From contig JAPOSJ010000228.1 of NCBI GenBank assembly GCA_026709745.1, positions 1 to 7,579 on the forward strand: a DNA stretch of 7,579 nt, written 5' to 3'. Positions 1 to 5,750 of the stretch are shown here, piece after piece. This DNA is from Candidatus Dadabacteria bacterium (GTDB lineage: Bacteria > Desulfobacterota_D > UBA1144 > Nemesobacterales > Nemesobacteraceae). The translations under genes and the position numbers were made by a program. Positions within the stretch are counted from its first letter, which is position 1. Every line of letters starts with the position of its first letter. The notes beneath the pieces are model-generated. The model had not been told where the DNA came from and ran no database searches. It saw nothing but the letters and a program-made list of their open reading frames with translations.

Positions 1-105
1 ACGACATGAAAAACCCAGAACCTCCGCCACCCGCCTCGCAACAGTGCTTTTCCCCACTCCCGAAGGCCCGTCTATGGTAATGATGCTTTCGCCGTCGCGT
101 TTCAT
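1..105 (-). CDS. cmk: Cytidylate kinase, N-terminal fragment (runs off the left edge)
   Basis: Reading leftward from the ATG at 105, the first 35 residues begin MKRDGESIITIDGPSGVGKS. This contains the P-loop GPSGVGKST at residues 13-21, preceded by a hydrophobic beta strand with ITIDG, the characteristic N-terminus of bacterial CMP/dCMP kinase. The family phosphorylates CMP and dCMP with ATP in the cytoplasm. The ATG overlaps the aroA stop codon as ATGA, so the two are probably co-transcribed and translationally coupled; a purine-rich AAAGGGAA directly before the ATG may serve as ribosome-binding site. The aroA-cmk order is common in bacteria, often followed by rpsA, which would lie outside the window. 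The lid, NMP-binding domain and C-terminus are not visible. Other small P-loop kinases are possible from the fragment alone, but the motif wording and position favour Cmk. Confidence 0.9.
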   Translation of the reverse strand, partial: MKRDGESIITIDGPSGVGKSTVARRVAEVLGFSCR

Positions 106-1391
106 TTCCCTTTGCTAAGCGCCTCGAAAAGCGAAAAGAATTCGGGAAACGAGATGGAAACACACCCAGTATCCTCAACGACTGTTTCCCCCCACGCCCG
201 CGTCGCCGCCACAGCAAGAGACATGGCGACGCGGTGGTCGCCGCGGCTCGCACACCTGGCACCGCGAAGCTCCCCGGTGCCGTTTATGACCATACCGTCC
301 TCAGTTTCCCTTATGTCCGCACCAAGCTTCGAAAGCTCCCCTGTCATGGCGCTTATCCTGTCAGTTTCCTTTACGCGCAGATCCCCTGCTCCACTTATAA
401 CTGTTTCTCCATCGGCAAAACACTCCGCCACGGAAAAAACAGGAAGTTCGTCTATGGCCCGGGAGACTGAGTCCCCCTCTATCCGCACGGCCCGAAGCGC
501 CCTGTGGCGGGCTATCACGTCTCCGACCGGCTCCCCGCAGCACTCCCGGCGGTTCTCAATCGATATGTCAGCTCCCATCTCCCCCAGTATATCAAGCGCT
601 CCCGTTCTGAGGACATTAAGCCCCACGCTTCTCACCATTATTTCGGATCCCGGATTTATAAGAGCAGCAACGATGAAAAAAACTGCAGAAGAGATATCTG
701 AAGGGATTTCAAGCTCGGTTGCGGCAAAAGAGTCACCCGGGCTGACTGAGACGCGGGTTCCGCTCGTCTCTACAGGAACCCCGAAGTAGCGTAGCATTCT
801 TTCGGTATGATCACGGGTTCTCTCAGGCTCCGTTACGCTTGTCCGCCCCGAGGCGTAGAGGCCCGCAAGCAGAAGAGCCGATTTTACCTGCGCGCTCGCC
901 ACGGGAGTCCGGTAATCGATTCCCTGAAGTGGGGAGCCCTTTATGCGCAGAGGAAGTTTTTCTTCTTGCGCGGAAATCAAAGCCCCCATCATACGGAGCG
1001 GAACAGTCACCCTTGACATGGGACGGCTTTGAAGGGATGAGTCCCCGGTAATTTCGCAGGAAAACTTCTGGGCGCTCAGAAGACCTGAAAGCAGCCTCGC
1101 AGTGGTTCCTGAGTTCTCAGCGTCTATCGTCCCCCGGGGAGGTTTGAGACCGAAAAGTCCTTTTCCTGAAATCTCAAGTGCCCCAGCGCGCGCCTGCACC
1201 GAAACTCCCATGTTTTGAAAGGCGTTTACAGTGGCTAATGTGTCCCGGGAAGCCAGAAACCCACCCGCCCTTGTCTTTCCCCGCGCGAGCGAACCGAGTA
1301 TAACGGCCCTGTGGGAAACGGATTTGTCTCCTGGAGGTGTTATCTCTCCGCTGAATGCCCGGTTTTTTCCCTTCACTATGAAATCGGCCAT
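102..1391 (-). CDS. aroA: 3-phosphoshikimate 1-carboxyvinyltransferase (EPSP synthase)
   Basis: Sixth step of the shikimate pathway: transfers the enolpyruvyl group of PEP to shikimate-3-phosphate in the cytoplasm. The 429-residue length is normal for the family. Visible motifs in order are GDKSVSHR (21-28, with Lys23), NSGTTARLLSG (93-103), RPMSRV (123-128), SAQVKSALLLAG (166-177), RTRDHTERML (191-200), DELPVFS (314-320, catalytic Asp314) and LRVKETDRIS (338-347, catalytic Glu342), then GDHRVAMSLAVAA (384-396). GDKS, SAQVK and RDHTE resemble the class II/Bacillus-like form, but Gly95 in NSGT is kept as in class I enzymes, so the signature is mixed. The ATG at 1391 gives the expected N-terminus; only a weak TTGAGAA precedes it and a TATAAT lies 13 bases upstream, so the leader is probably very short. 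It overlaps cmk by 4 bases and heads that operon in this window. Confidence 0.97.
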   Translation of the reverse strand: MADFIVKGKNRAFSGEITPPGDKSVSHRAVILGSLARGKTRAGGFLASRDTLATVNAFQNMGVSVQARAGALEISGKGLFGLKPPRGTIDAENSGTTARLLSGLLSAQKFSCEITGDSSLQSRPMSRVTVPLRMMGALISAQEEKLPLRIKGSPLQGIDYRTPVASAQVKSALLLAGLYASGRTSVTEPERTRDHTERMLRYFGVPVETSGTRVSVSPGDSFAATELEIPSDISSAVFFIVAALINPGSEIMVRSVGLNVLRTGALDILGEMGADISIENRRECCGEPVGDVIARHRALRAVRIEGDSVSRAIDELPVFSVAECFADGETVISGAGDLRVKETDRISAMTGELSKLGADIRETEDGMVINGTGELRGARCASRGDHRVAMSLAVAATRAWGETVVEDTGCVSISFPEFFSLFEALSKGK

Positions 1392-1404
1392 TTCTCAAGA
1401 GAGA

Positions 1405-1431
1405 ATTATATACTTATACTCGCCAAAACAA
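1405..1431 (-). promoter_or_regulatory. Candidate aroA promoter
   Basis: On the minus strand a perfect TATAAT (1410-1405) lies 13 bases before the aroA ATG. The best -35-like hexamer is TTGTTT (1431-1426), with a rather short 15-base spacer. A start about 7 bases after the -10 would leave a leader of only about 7 bases. The -35 assignment is weak, and an overlapping TATAAG (1418-1413) is an alternative -10. Confidence 0.45.
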
Positions 1432-1456
1432 TATATAATACTAATATATAATACTA
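1431..1456. repeat. Perfect 13-bp tandem repeat in the divergent aroA/DUF2237 region
   Basis: The unit ATATATAATACTA occurs twice head to tail (1431-1443 and 1444-1456) with no mismatch. Each copy contains TATAAT on the plus strand (1434-1439 and 1447-1452). It looks like a recent duplication of a promoter core, and changes in copy number would alter promoter spacing. Confidence 0.85.
1434..1452 (+). promoter_or_regulatory. Twin -10 boxes, candidate promoter for the DUF2237 gene
   Basis: Two perfect TATAAT hexamers (1434-1439 and 1447-1452) lie 42-60 bases upstream of the DUF2237 start, in the correct orientation. No convincing -35 box is found at the usual spacing; an AAAACA-like stretch at 1425-1430 is 16 bases before the second -10. 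The promoter call rests on the -10 boxes and on the divergent arrangement. Confidence 0.4.
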
Positions 1457-1473
1457 ATGGTGCAGTGGTCGAG

Positions 1474-1480
1474 AAGGAGG
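1474..1480 (+). promoter_or_regulatory. Shine-Dalgarno site for the DUF2237 gene
   Basis: AAGGAGG is a near-perfect anti-16S complement. It sits 14 bases before the ATG at 1495, slightly further than ideal, and no ATG, GTG or TTG lies between. It therefore decides the start at 1495 over the longer open frame that reaches back across aroA. Confidence 0.75.
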
Positions 1481-1494
1481 AATTCACCGGGACA

Positions 1495-1869
1495 ATGAAG
1501 ACTGAACAGAAAAACATTTTCGGCGAAGAGCTCAAGGAGTGCAGTACGGATCCGATGACCGGATTTATGAGGGACGGATGCTGCGGGGCGGCGGTTGAGG
1601 ACGTAGGGCTTCACCTGGTCTGTGCGGAGATGACCGAGGAGTTCCTTGAATTTTCAAAATCCAGGGGAAACGACCTCGTGACACCGCACCCGGAGTTCGG
1701 CTTCCCGGGGCTTCGGCCCGGAGACAGGTGGTGTCTCTGCGCGCTTCGCTGGAAAGAGGCACTTGACGGCGGTGTGGCTCCCCCGGTTTTTCTGCAGTCG
1801 ACCCATGAATCGGTACTCGGAATAATAGACCTATCGGACCTTAAAAAACACGCCGCAGACATATCGTGA
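1495..1869 (+). CDS. DUF2237 family protein (function unknown)
   Basis: A 124-residue protein recognised as the DUF2237 (COG3651) family by its near-continuous conserved core: CSTDPMTGFMRDGCC (16-30), EDVGLHLVCAEMTEEFLEFS (35-54), RGNDL (57-61), PEFGFPGLRPGDRWCLCALRW (66-86) and GVAPPVFLQSTHE (93-105). The length matches the family. Six cysteines (16, 29, 30, 43, 80, 82), several in conserved motifs, together with conserved His and Asp residues suggest metal binding or redox chemistry, but this is inference and no biochemical role is known to me. It has no signal peptide or membrane segment, so it is probably cytoplasmic. It is divergent from aroA, and apgM follows on the same strand after 40 bases, so the two could be co-transcribed. 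The start is set by the AAGGAGG at 1474-1480. Confidence 0.9.
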   Translation: MKTEQKNIFGEELKECSTDPMTGFMRDGCCGAAVEDVGLHLVCAEMTEEFLEFSKSRGNDLVTPHPEFGFPGLRPGDRWCLCALRWKEALDGGVAPPVFLQSTHESVLGIIDLSDLKKHAADIS

Positions 1870-1909
1870 CTCTTGATTCCCCCGGATTTGTATATACCCT
1901 CTTGTTCCC

Positions 1910-3118
1910 GTGAAATACCTTGTCCTCCAAGGCGACGGCATGCCGGATCACAAGCTTCCCGAGCTTGGAGGCAGGACTCCGCTTGAGGCAGCAAACACTC
2001 CCAACCTTGACGATATAGCCAAGCGGGCCGAGATTTTCGGAGCAGCGAAGACCATTCCCGACCCTCTCCCCCCGGGAAGTGACGTCGGAAACCTCGCGGT
2101 GCTGGGATACGACCCGACAAAATACTACACGGGAAGATCCCCTCTTGAAGCCGCGAGCATAGGAATCACTCTCGGAGAAACGGACGTCGCGGTCAGATGC
2201 AACCTGGTAACCCTGGCAGAGAAAAACGGCCGTACGATAATGGAAGACTACAGCGCCGGACACATAACGGACGACGATGCAGCCGGTATCGTTGCAGATC
2301 TGAAAAAAGAGTTTGACGGAGAGGAATTTTCGCTGAGCCAAGGAGTAAGCTACAGACATCTTCTGCTCTGGCGCGCGGGAAACAGCAGTATCCGGACAAC
2401 CCCGCCGCATGACATTTCAGGAAAGGAGATCACCCCCTGGCTACCCTCGGGAGCGGGAGAGGAAAAACTTCTAAGCCTGATGGAAAAATCCCGCAGAATA
2501 CTGAAAGATCACCCCGTGAATGCAAAGAGGAGGGCAGAGGGTAAAAATACCGCTGACTCCATATGGCTCTGGGGTGAAGGGACAAGACCCGACATGCCAT
2601 CTCTTTTCAAGCTTTACGGAATCACCGGATCCGTCGTATCGGCAGTTGATCTGGTAAAGGGAATAGGCATATTCGCCGAGATGGAAGTAATAGAGGTCCC
2701 GGGAGCGACCGGCTACCTCGACACTAATTACGCGGGAAAGGTAAGCGGGGCTATTGACTCGCTTCAAAGAGTTGATCTTGCGATGATCCACATAGAAGCG
2801 ACTGATGAAACAGGCCATGTGGGAGACGCACATCTTAAGATACAGGCGATTGAGGATTTCGATCAGAAGGTGGTGGGTCCTGCCCTCGCCGGGATGGAAC
2901 AGTTCAGCGAATACAGAGTGCTTGTGCTCTCGGACCATCCAACCCCGATAGACCTTCGAACCCACACAAACGAACCCGTTCCCTTTGCTATACTCAGTTC
3001 CTCAAACCGCGAGGCAAGGAGGGATGAATCGCTTGTCTACACAGAGGATTGCGCCGCCGCAAGCGGAGTCTTCGTTGAAGAAGGCTGGAAGCTGATGGGG
3101 AGTCTTATCGGCAAATAG
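1910..3118 (+). CDS. apgM: 2,3-bisphosphoglycerate-independent phosphoglycerate mutase, archaeal (ApgM) type
   Basis: Interconverts 3- and 2-phosphoglycerate in glycolysis and gluconeogenesis without a bisphosphoglycerate cofactor. The 402-residue length fits the ApgM (COG3635) branch of the alkaline phosphatase superfamily rather than the roughly 510-residue GpmI. Visible are the first metal site GDGMPD (8-13, Asp9), the nucleophile motif GSDVGNLAVLGYDP (56-69, Ser57), EDYSAGHIT (112-120), HDISGKE (167-173), WLWGEGTRPDMPSLFKLYG (219-237), IEATDETGHVGD (295-306, Asp299 and His303), SDHPTP (341-346, Asp342 and His343) and THTNEPVPFAI (351-361, His352). All expected metal-site motifs are present, so it should be active. 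The GTG start at 1910 gives the usual family N-terminus MKYLVLQGDG; no Shine-Dalgarno sequence is visible, and a TATATA (1891-1896) lies 13 bases upstream, so the transcript may be nearly leaderless. Alternatively it is translated by read-through from the DUF2237 gene. Confidence 0.95.
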   Translation: MKYLVLQGDGMPDHKLPELGGRTPLEAANTPNLDDIAKRAEIFGAAKTIPDPLPPGSDVGNLAVLGYDPTKYYTGRSPLEAASIGITLGETDVAVRCNLVTLAEKNGRTIMEDYSAGHITDDDAAGIVADLKKEFDGEEFSLSQGVSYRHLLLWRAGNSSIRTTPPHDISGKEITPWLPSGAGEEKLLSLMEKSRRILKDHPVNAKRRAEGKNTADSIWLWGEGTRPDMPSLFKLYGITGSVVSAVDLVKGIGIFAEMEVIEVPGATGYLDTNYAGKVSGAIDSLQRVDLAMIHIEATDETGHVGDAHLKIQAIEDFDQKVVGPALAGMEQFSEYRVLVLSDHPTPIDLRTHTNEPVPFAILSSSNREARRDESLVYTEDCAAASGVFVEEGWKLMGSLIGK

Positions 3119-3120
3119 TG

Positions 3121-3137
3121 CCCGTCAGACCTGCGGG
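3121..3137. other. Small GC-rich hairpin between convergent genes
   Basis: CCCGTCAGACCTGCGGG can fold as CCCG(T)CA with TGCGGG and a four-base GACC loop, in the 44-bp gap between the apgM and mazG stop codons. It may help to end transcription, but no T-run follows it on the plus strand. On the minus strand the TTTTTT right after the mazG stop (3162-3157) comes before the hairpin rather than after it. It is therefore not called a terminator. Confidence 0.3.
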
Positions 3138-3162
3138 TAGTACTTAAAGCGACACGAAAAAA

Positions 3163-3936
3163 CTACGGCCCCTTTATCTCTTCCCATATCTCTTCCATCT
3201 GCTCTATGGAAAGGGCGCTTATCTCTTTTCCCCCGGCCCGCACCCTGTCCTCAAGGCTCGAGAATCTCTCTATGAATTTCTCTATAGCCCCATGAGAAGA
3301 GGTCTCGGCATCAATACCAAGATGCCTCGCGAGCGAAACTATGGAGAAAGCCAGATCCCCCCATTCCTCCTGGGACCTGTCTTTACTGCCAGCTTCAATC
3401 TCCCGTTCAAGTTCAAGCAGCTCCTCTTTTACCTTCGCAAGGACCGAAGAAGTTCCGCTCCAGTCAAAACCGGCGCGGGCGGCCTTCTCCCCGACCCTCT
3501 GTGCTCTCATCAGGGAAGGCATGGCCCTGGGTATCTCACCAAGTGATACATTCTTCCCATTTTTTTCCTTTAGCTTCTCGGCATTCCAGCTCTTAAGGGC
3601 CTCAGCGGCGTCTTTGGCCTTTTTCTCTCCGAACACATGAGGATGTCTTCTCACAAGCTTGTCGTGGAGTCTCGCCGTAACATCGTCTATGTTGAACTTT
3701 CCTTCTTCACTCGCTATCTGAGAGATGAAAACGACCTGAAAGAGAAAATCCCCGAGTTCCTCGACAAGTTCGTCCGTATCTCCAAGCTCTAGTGCCTGTA
3801 TTACCTCGTACGCCTCTTCAAGAACATATGCACGAAGCGACTCAAGGGTCTGCTCCCTGTCCCACGGACAGCCCCCTGGAGCACGAAGATGCCTTGCAAG
3901 TGAAACCACATCCTCAAAAGTTTTTTTCTCTTCCAT
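3163..3936 (-). CDS. mazG: Nucleoside triphosphate pyrophosphohydrolase MazG
   Basis: Hydrolyses (d)NTPs to NMP and pyrophosphate; in characterised bacteria it cleans non-canonical nucleotides from the pool and can influence ppGpp. The 257-residue length is that of the two-domain MazG. The N-terminal domain shows GGCPWDREQT (21-30), LEEAYEVIQALE (39-50) and EELGDFLFQVVF (59-70); Glu40, Glu41, Glu44 and Asp63 fit the EExxE/ExxD Mg2+ site. KLVRRHPHVFGE (93-104) follows. The second domain repeats the pattern with KVKEELLELE (168-177) and EEWGDLAFS (190-198), so both metal sites look intact. The ATG at 3936 is preceded by GGAGG with a 4-base gap. It lies 16 bases after the M24 peptidase stop on the same strand, so the two form an operon with mazG downstream. 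Confidence 0.96.
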   Translation of the reverse strand: MEEKKTFEDVVSLARHLRAPGGCPWDREQTLESLRAYVLEEAYEVIQALELGDTDELVEELGDFLFQVVFISQIASEEGKFNIDDVTARLHDKLVRRHPHVFGEKKAKDAAEALKSWNAEKLKEKNGKNVSLGEIPRAMPSLMRAQRVGEKAARAGFDWSGTSSVLAKVKEELLELEREIEAGSKDRSQEEWGDLAFSIVSLARHLGIDAETSSHGAIEKFIERFSSLEDRVRAGGKEISALSIEQMEEIWEEIKGP

Positions 3937-3940
3937 TGTT

Positions 3941-3945
3941 CCTCC
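3941..3945 (-). promoter_or_regulatory. Shine-Dalgarno site for mazG
   Basis: GGAGG on the minus strand (3945-3941) is four bases from the mazG ATG, inside the 16-bp gap after the M24 peptidase gene. Finding a ribosome-binding site there and no promoter-like sequence supports co-transcription with the upstream gene. Confidence 0.75.
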
Positions 3946-3952
3946 GAAAACC

Positions 3953-5086
3953 TCAGACTCGAAACTTTTTGGAACACCTGGTCAGGTTCTCGTTTCCATC
4001 CCGTGTGACCAGGACCACGTCCTCTATCCTGATCCCGCCGAGATGGCCGTAGTAAAGACCGGGCTCAACAGTAACCACGTTACCTTCTCTCAGAACCTCA
4101 TCTCCGGGACCGATTCGCGGCGGCTCATGGATATCAAGCCCCAGTCCGTGCCCTGTTGAATGAATAAAGCCTTCAGGCTCCGTGGCGCCTGAAGACGACG
4201 TGGTGGAAAATCCGTGCTCCGTGAAAAAATCCATTACTGCGCCGTGCACGTCTTTTCCTCTCACGCCGTCTTTTATCATGGAAAGAGCGATTTTCTGACC
4301 GCTTAGCACAGTATTGTACATCCTTAAAAGCTCAGAAGACGGCTCTCCACGCACAACCGTTCTCGTCATATCACCAAAATACCCGTTGCTCTGAGATCTC
4401 GGGAAAATGTCGATCACCACGGGCCACCCAGCGGCTAGAGGACCAGAGCCCCCCTCGTGCGGCATAGAGCCCTGCTTACCTCCTGCAACTATCGTGTTGG
4501 AAGCCAGATACCCGCGTGAGGCAAGTAGGGAATTTACGGCTGAACGCACGATCTCGGACGTAAGAGGCTTTCCGTCACGGTAAAGAAAGGAGCCCTTTAC
4601 GTCGGAGTCAGAAATAATGGAGATCGCAAGCCTCATGGCCTCGGCTGTGGCGAAAAGAGCTTTTTTTATAAGTGAAACTTCGGCGGATGATTTCCTCAGC
4701 CGCCCTGGGAAAAGAAAATCGGTTTTGGCGGTTTTTACAGAAAACCCCGCCTCGCGAAGCTCATCCGCGTAGAAAAGAGGGAACTGCCGCTGAACAATCA
4801 GGCTCCTTACTTTCCTCTGCGCAAGAAGGTCTGCGGCGACCTCCGCCATGGCAGGCCTTTTTCTTCTGCCACGGCTTAGCCTAGCAACGCACTGTCCGAG
4901 AGAGATTACCCTCTCCACTCTTGCTTCTTTTTTTCCCCTCTCAAGCTCAAGATCGCTCAGGACCAAGGTTCCCTCCCCATCATGCTCAAAAAAAATAACG
5001 GGATCCGGAACGAAAAAACCGGTTCTGTGGTAAAGGTCAGAGTTGCGCTCGCTTGAATCGATTATAAGGAATGCCGTTTTGCTCAC
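3953..5086 (-). CDS. M24-family Xaa-Pro aminopeptidase-like metallopeptidase
   Basis: Creatinase/aminopeptidase P (pita-bread) fold enzyme, expected to cleave the N-terminal residue before proline in peptides in the cytoplasm. With the GTG at 5086 the protein is 377 residues. The N-terminal half (about 1-135) resembles the creatinase-N domain (IIDSSERNSDLYHRTGFFVP). The catalytic half has all five metal ligands: Asp226 in VIDIFPR, Asp239 in GDMTRT, His313 in STGHGLGLDIHEPP, Glu341 in TVEPGLYY and Glu355 in RIEDVVLVT; His320 is a likely proton shuttle. The start at 5086 matches where family members begin. A further in-frame GTG at 5149 would add 21 residues (398 in all) rich in Ala and Cys, has a GAGGT 12 bases upstream, and cannot be excluded. 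mazG follows after 16 bases. Prolidase (PepQ-like) specificity is possible; sequence alone does not separate it from PepP. Confidence 0.9.
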   Translation of the reverse strand: MSKTAFLIIDSSERNSDLYHRTGFFVPDPVIFFEHDGEGTLVLSDLELERGKKEARVERVISLGQCVARLSRGRRKRPAMAEVAADLLAQRKVRSLIVQRQFPLFYADELREAGFSVKTAKTDFLFPGRLRKSSAEVSLIKKALFATAEAMRLAISIISDSDVKGSFLYRDGKPLTSEIVRSAVNSLLASRGYLASNTIVAGGKQGSMPHEGGSGPLAAGWPVVIDIFPRSQSNGYFGDMTRTVVRGEPSSELLRMYNTVLSGQKIALSMIKDGVRGKDVHGAVMDFFTEHGFSTTSSSGATEPEGFIHSTGHGLGLDIHEPPRIGPGDEVLREGNVVTVEPGLYYGHLGGIRIEDVVLVTRDGNENLTRCSKKFRV

Positions 5087-5093
5087 GGCAAAA

Positions 5094-5123
5094 ACTATAC
5101 AGCAAACCGCGGCGGCGGGGCAA
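5094..5123 (-). promoter_or_regulatory. Candidate promoter for the M24 peptidase-mazG operon
   Basis: On the minus strand TTGCCC (5123-5118) is followed after 18 bases by TATAGT (5099-5094). Only seven bases (TTTTGCC) then separate the -10 from the GTG start at 5086, the distance expected if transcription starts at or beside the start codon. No Shine-Dalgarno sequence is present, consistent with a leaderless mRNA. If the longer start at 5149 is real, this is coding sequence instead. Confidence 0.4.
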
Positions 5124-5146
5124 ACTGCTGGTTCACTTTGTCCCCG
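5116..5146. repeat. Imperfect inverted repeat in the divergent M24/IscA region
   Basis: CGGGGCAAA (5116-5124) and TTTGTCCCCG (5137-5146) are complementary over nine pairs with one bulged base, around a 12-base loop. It overlaps the candidate -35 of the M24 promoter and ends seven bases before the TTGACA of the IscA promoter, so it is a possible operator for both directions. It could also arise by chance. Confidence 0.4.
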
Positions 5147-5152
5147 CACCCT

Positions 5153-5181
5153 TTGACAACCTCACCCGGCAGATGTATTTT
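5153..5181 (+). promoter_or_regulatory. Sigma70-type promoter of the IscA/ErpA gene
   Basis: A perfect TTGACA (5153-5158) is followed after exactly 17 bases by TATTTT (5176-5181). Transcription would start near 5188, leaving a leader of about 42 bases that contains the Shine-Dalgarno site. This is the best -35/-10 pair in the window. Confidence 0.6.
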
Positions 5182-5213
5182 GTTGGTTTGATCGGTAGAA
5201 ATATTTATACCGC

Positions 5214-5220
5214 GAGGAGG
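5214..5220 (+). promoter_or_regulatory. Shine-Dalgarno site of the IscA/ErpA gene
   Basis: GAGGAGG lies nine bases before the ATG at 5230. It fixes the start there rather than further upstream in the longer open frame. Confidence 0.8.
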
Positions 5221-5229
5221 AAAAGAAAT

Positions 5230-5553
5230 ATGTTTTCCGTAACCCCCAAAGCCGTAGATGAAATAAAGAGGCTGCTTGCCGAAGATGACATTGAGAATGC
5301 GTTTCTCAGGGTAAGGATAGTACCCGGGGGCTGCTCCGGTTTTTCCTACGAGATGGGATTTGATGATCAGACTGATGAAGGAGACAACTTCATAGAGTCT
5401 GACGGCGTAAAAGTAGCCATTGATGAAATCAGCTATACCTATCTTGACGGGGCTATTCTCGATTTCAAAGACGGTCTTAACGGAAAGGGTTTTGCGATTG
5501 AAAACCCAAACGCGACCGGCTCCTGCGGTTGCGGACAGTCTTTTAACGCGTAA
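5230..5553 (+). CDS. iscA/erpA: A-type iron-sulfur cluster carrier (HesB/IscA/ErpA family)
   Basis: Carries and inserts Fe-S clusters into target proteins in the cytoplasm. It has 107 residues, the usual size. The three cluster-binding cysteines are present in the standard arrangement: Cys35 in VPGGCSGFSYEM and Cys99/Cys101 in the C-terminal GSCGCGQSF; their numbering matches E. coli IscA. Other family marks are the N-terminal SVTPKAVDEIKRLL, YLDGAILDF (71-79) and GFAIENPNATGSC (87-99). No iscS, iscU, hscA or suf gene is nearby, so this is a stand-alone carrier. That and the NPNA wording suggest an ErpA-like role, but the subfamily cannot be settled here. It has its own promoter (5153-5181), a strong ribosome-binding site and a terminator that begins inside its stop codon, so it is probably a single-gene transcript. 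Confidence 0.95.
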   Translation: MFSVTPKAVDEIKRLLAEDDIENAFLRVRIVPGGCSGFSYEMGFDDQTDEGDNFIESDGVKVAIDEISYTYLDGAILDFKDGLNGKGFAIENPNATGSCGCGQSFNA

Positions 5554-5581
5554 AAATCCTCGGGCACCGAGCCGGATTTTT
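5552..5581 (+). terminator. Rho-independent terminator after the IscA/ErpA gene
   Basis: AAAAATCC (5552-5559) pairs with GGATTTTT (5574-5581), and inside it TCGG (5560-5563) pairs with CCGA (5567-5570) around a GCA loop, with GCC (5571-5573) bulged out. The stem ends in a T-run and begins in an A-run, so it could work in both directions. It overlaps the last two bases of the stop codon TAA. Confidence 0.7.
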
Positions 5582-5629
5582 CCCAAAAAACCCGCCACCT
5601 ACGGCAGGGAACCTTTGTGCCGAGGATTT
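5554..5629. repeat. Long-range inverted repeat overlapping the terminator
   Basis: AAATCCTCGGGCAC (5554-5567) is the reverse complement of GTGCCGAGGATTT (5617-5629) except for one extra G. The left arm is also the left arm of the terminator hairpin at 5552-5581, so the two structures exclude one another. The repeat spans 76 bases with a 49-base loop. Confidence 0.6.
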
Positions 5630-5702
5630 ACGGAGAATCTCATCTGAGGAATACGGAAATCCATATTCCGTGAGAGCAAATTTCTTTTCGCGTGATAATT
5701 TA

Positions 5703-5714
5703 TATAATTATAAT
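5703..5714 (+). promoter_or_regulatory. Twin TATAAT, candidate promoter of the carboxyltransferase gene
   Basis: Two TATAAT hexamers lie directly end to end (5703-5708 and 5709-5714), 37-48 bases before the ATG at 5751, behind a T-rich stretch (5681-5688) at about -35 distance but with no good -35 hexamer. A terminator separates this gene from the IscA/ErpA gene, so it needs its own promoter. The rest of the 197-base gap holds only the terminator, the long inverted repeat and a small 6-bp hairpin (5653-5671). Confidence 0.45.
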
Positions 5715-5750
5715 GCAGCGGCCCCCGAAGCGGGTGCCGAAGAGTACATT

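Noticed and set aside
112..789. A 225-codon plus-strand open frame opposite aroA
   Set aside because: It lies antisense to a clear EPSP synthase, has low-complexity Ser/Pro/Thr-rich composition and matches no family I know. It is a shadow frame.
1231..1494. Upstream extension of the DUF2237 frame by 88 codons
   Set aside because: It overlaps aroA antisense and the AT-rich promoter region. Family length and the AAGGAGG at 1474-1480 place the start at 1495.
1841..2410. A 189-codon minus-strand open frame opposite apgM
   Set aside because: It is antisense to well-conserved ApgM motifs, has no Shine-Dalgarno site and no recognisable domain. The 164-codon frame at 2471-2965 is the same case.
5095..5598. 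A 167-codon minus-strand open frame across the IscA/ErpA gene
   Set aside because: It runs antisense through the conserved Cys motifs and through the terminator and promoter of that gene, which coding DNA would not be expected to do.
5653..5671. Hairpin ACGGAA-N7-TTCCGT upstream of the carboxyltransferase gene, considered as a terminator or operator
   Set aside because: The stem is only 6 bp and no T-run follows it; such a repeat is expected by chance.
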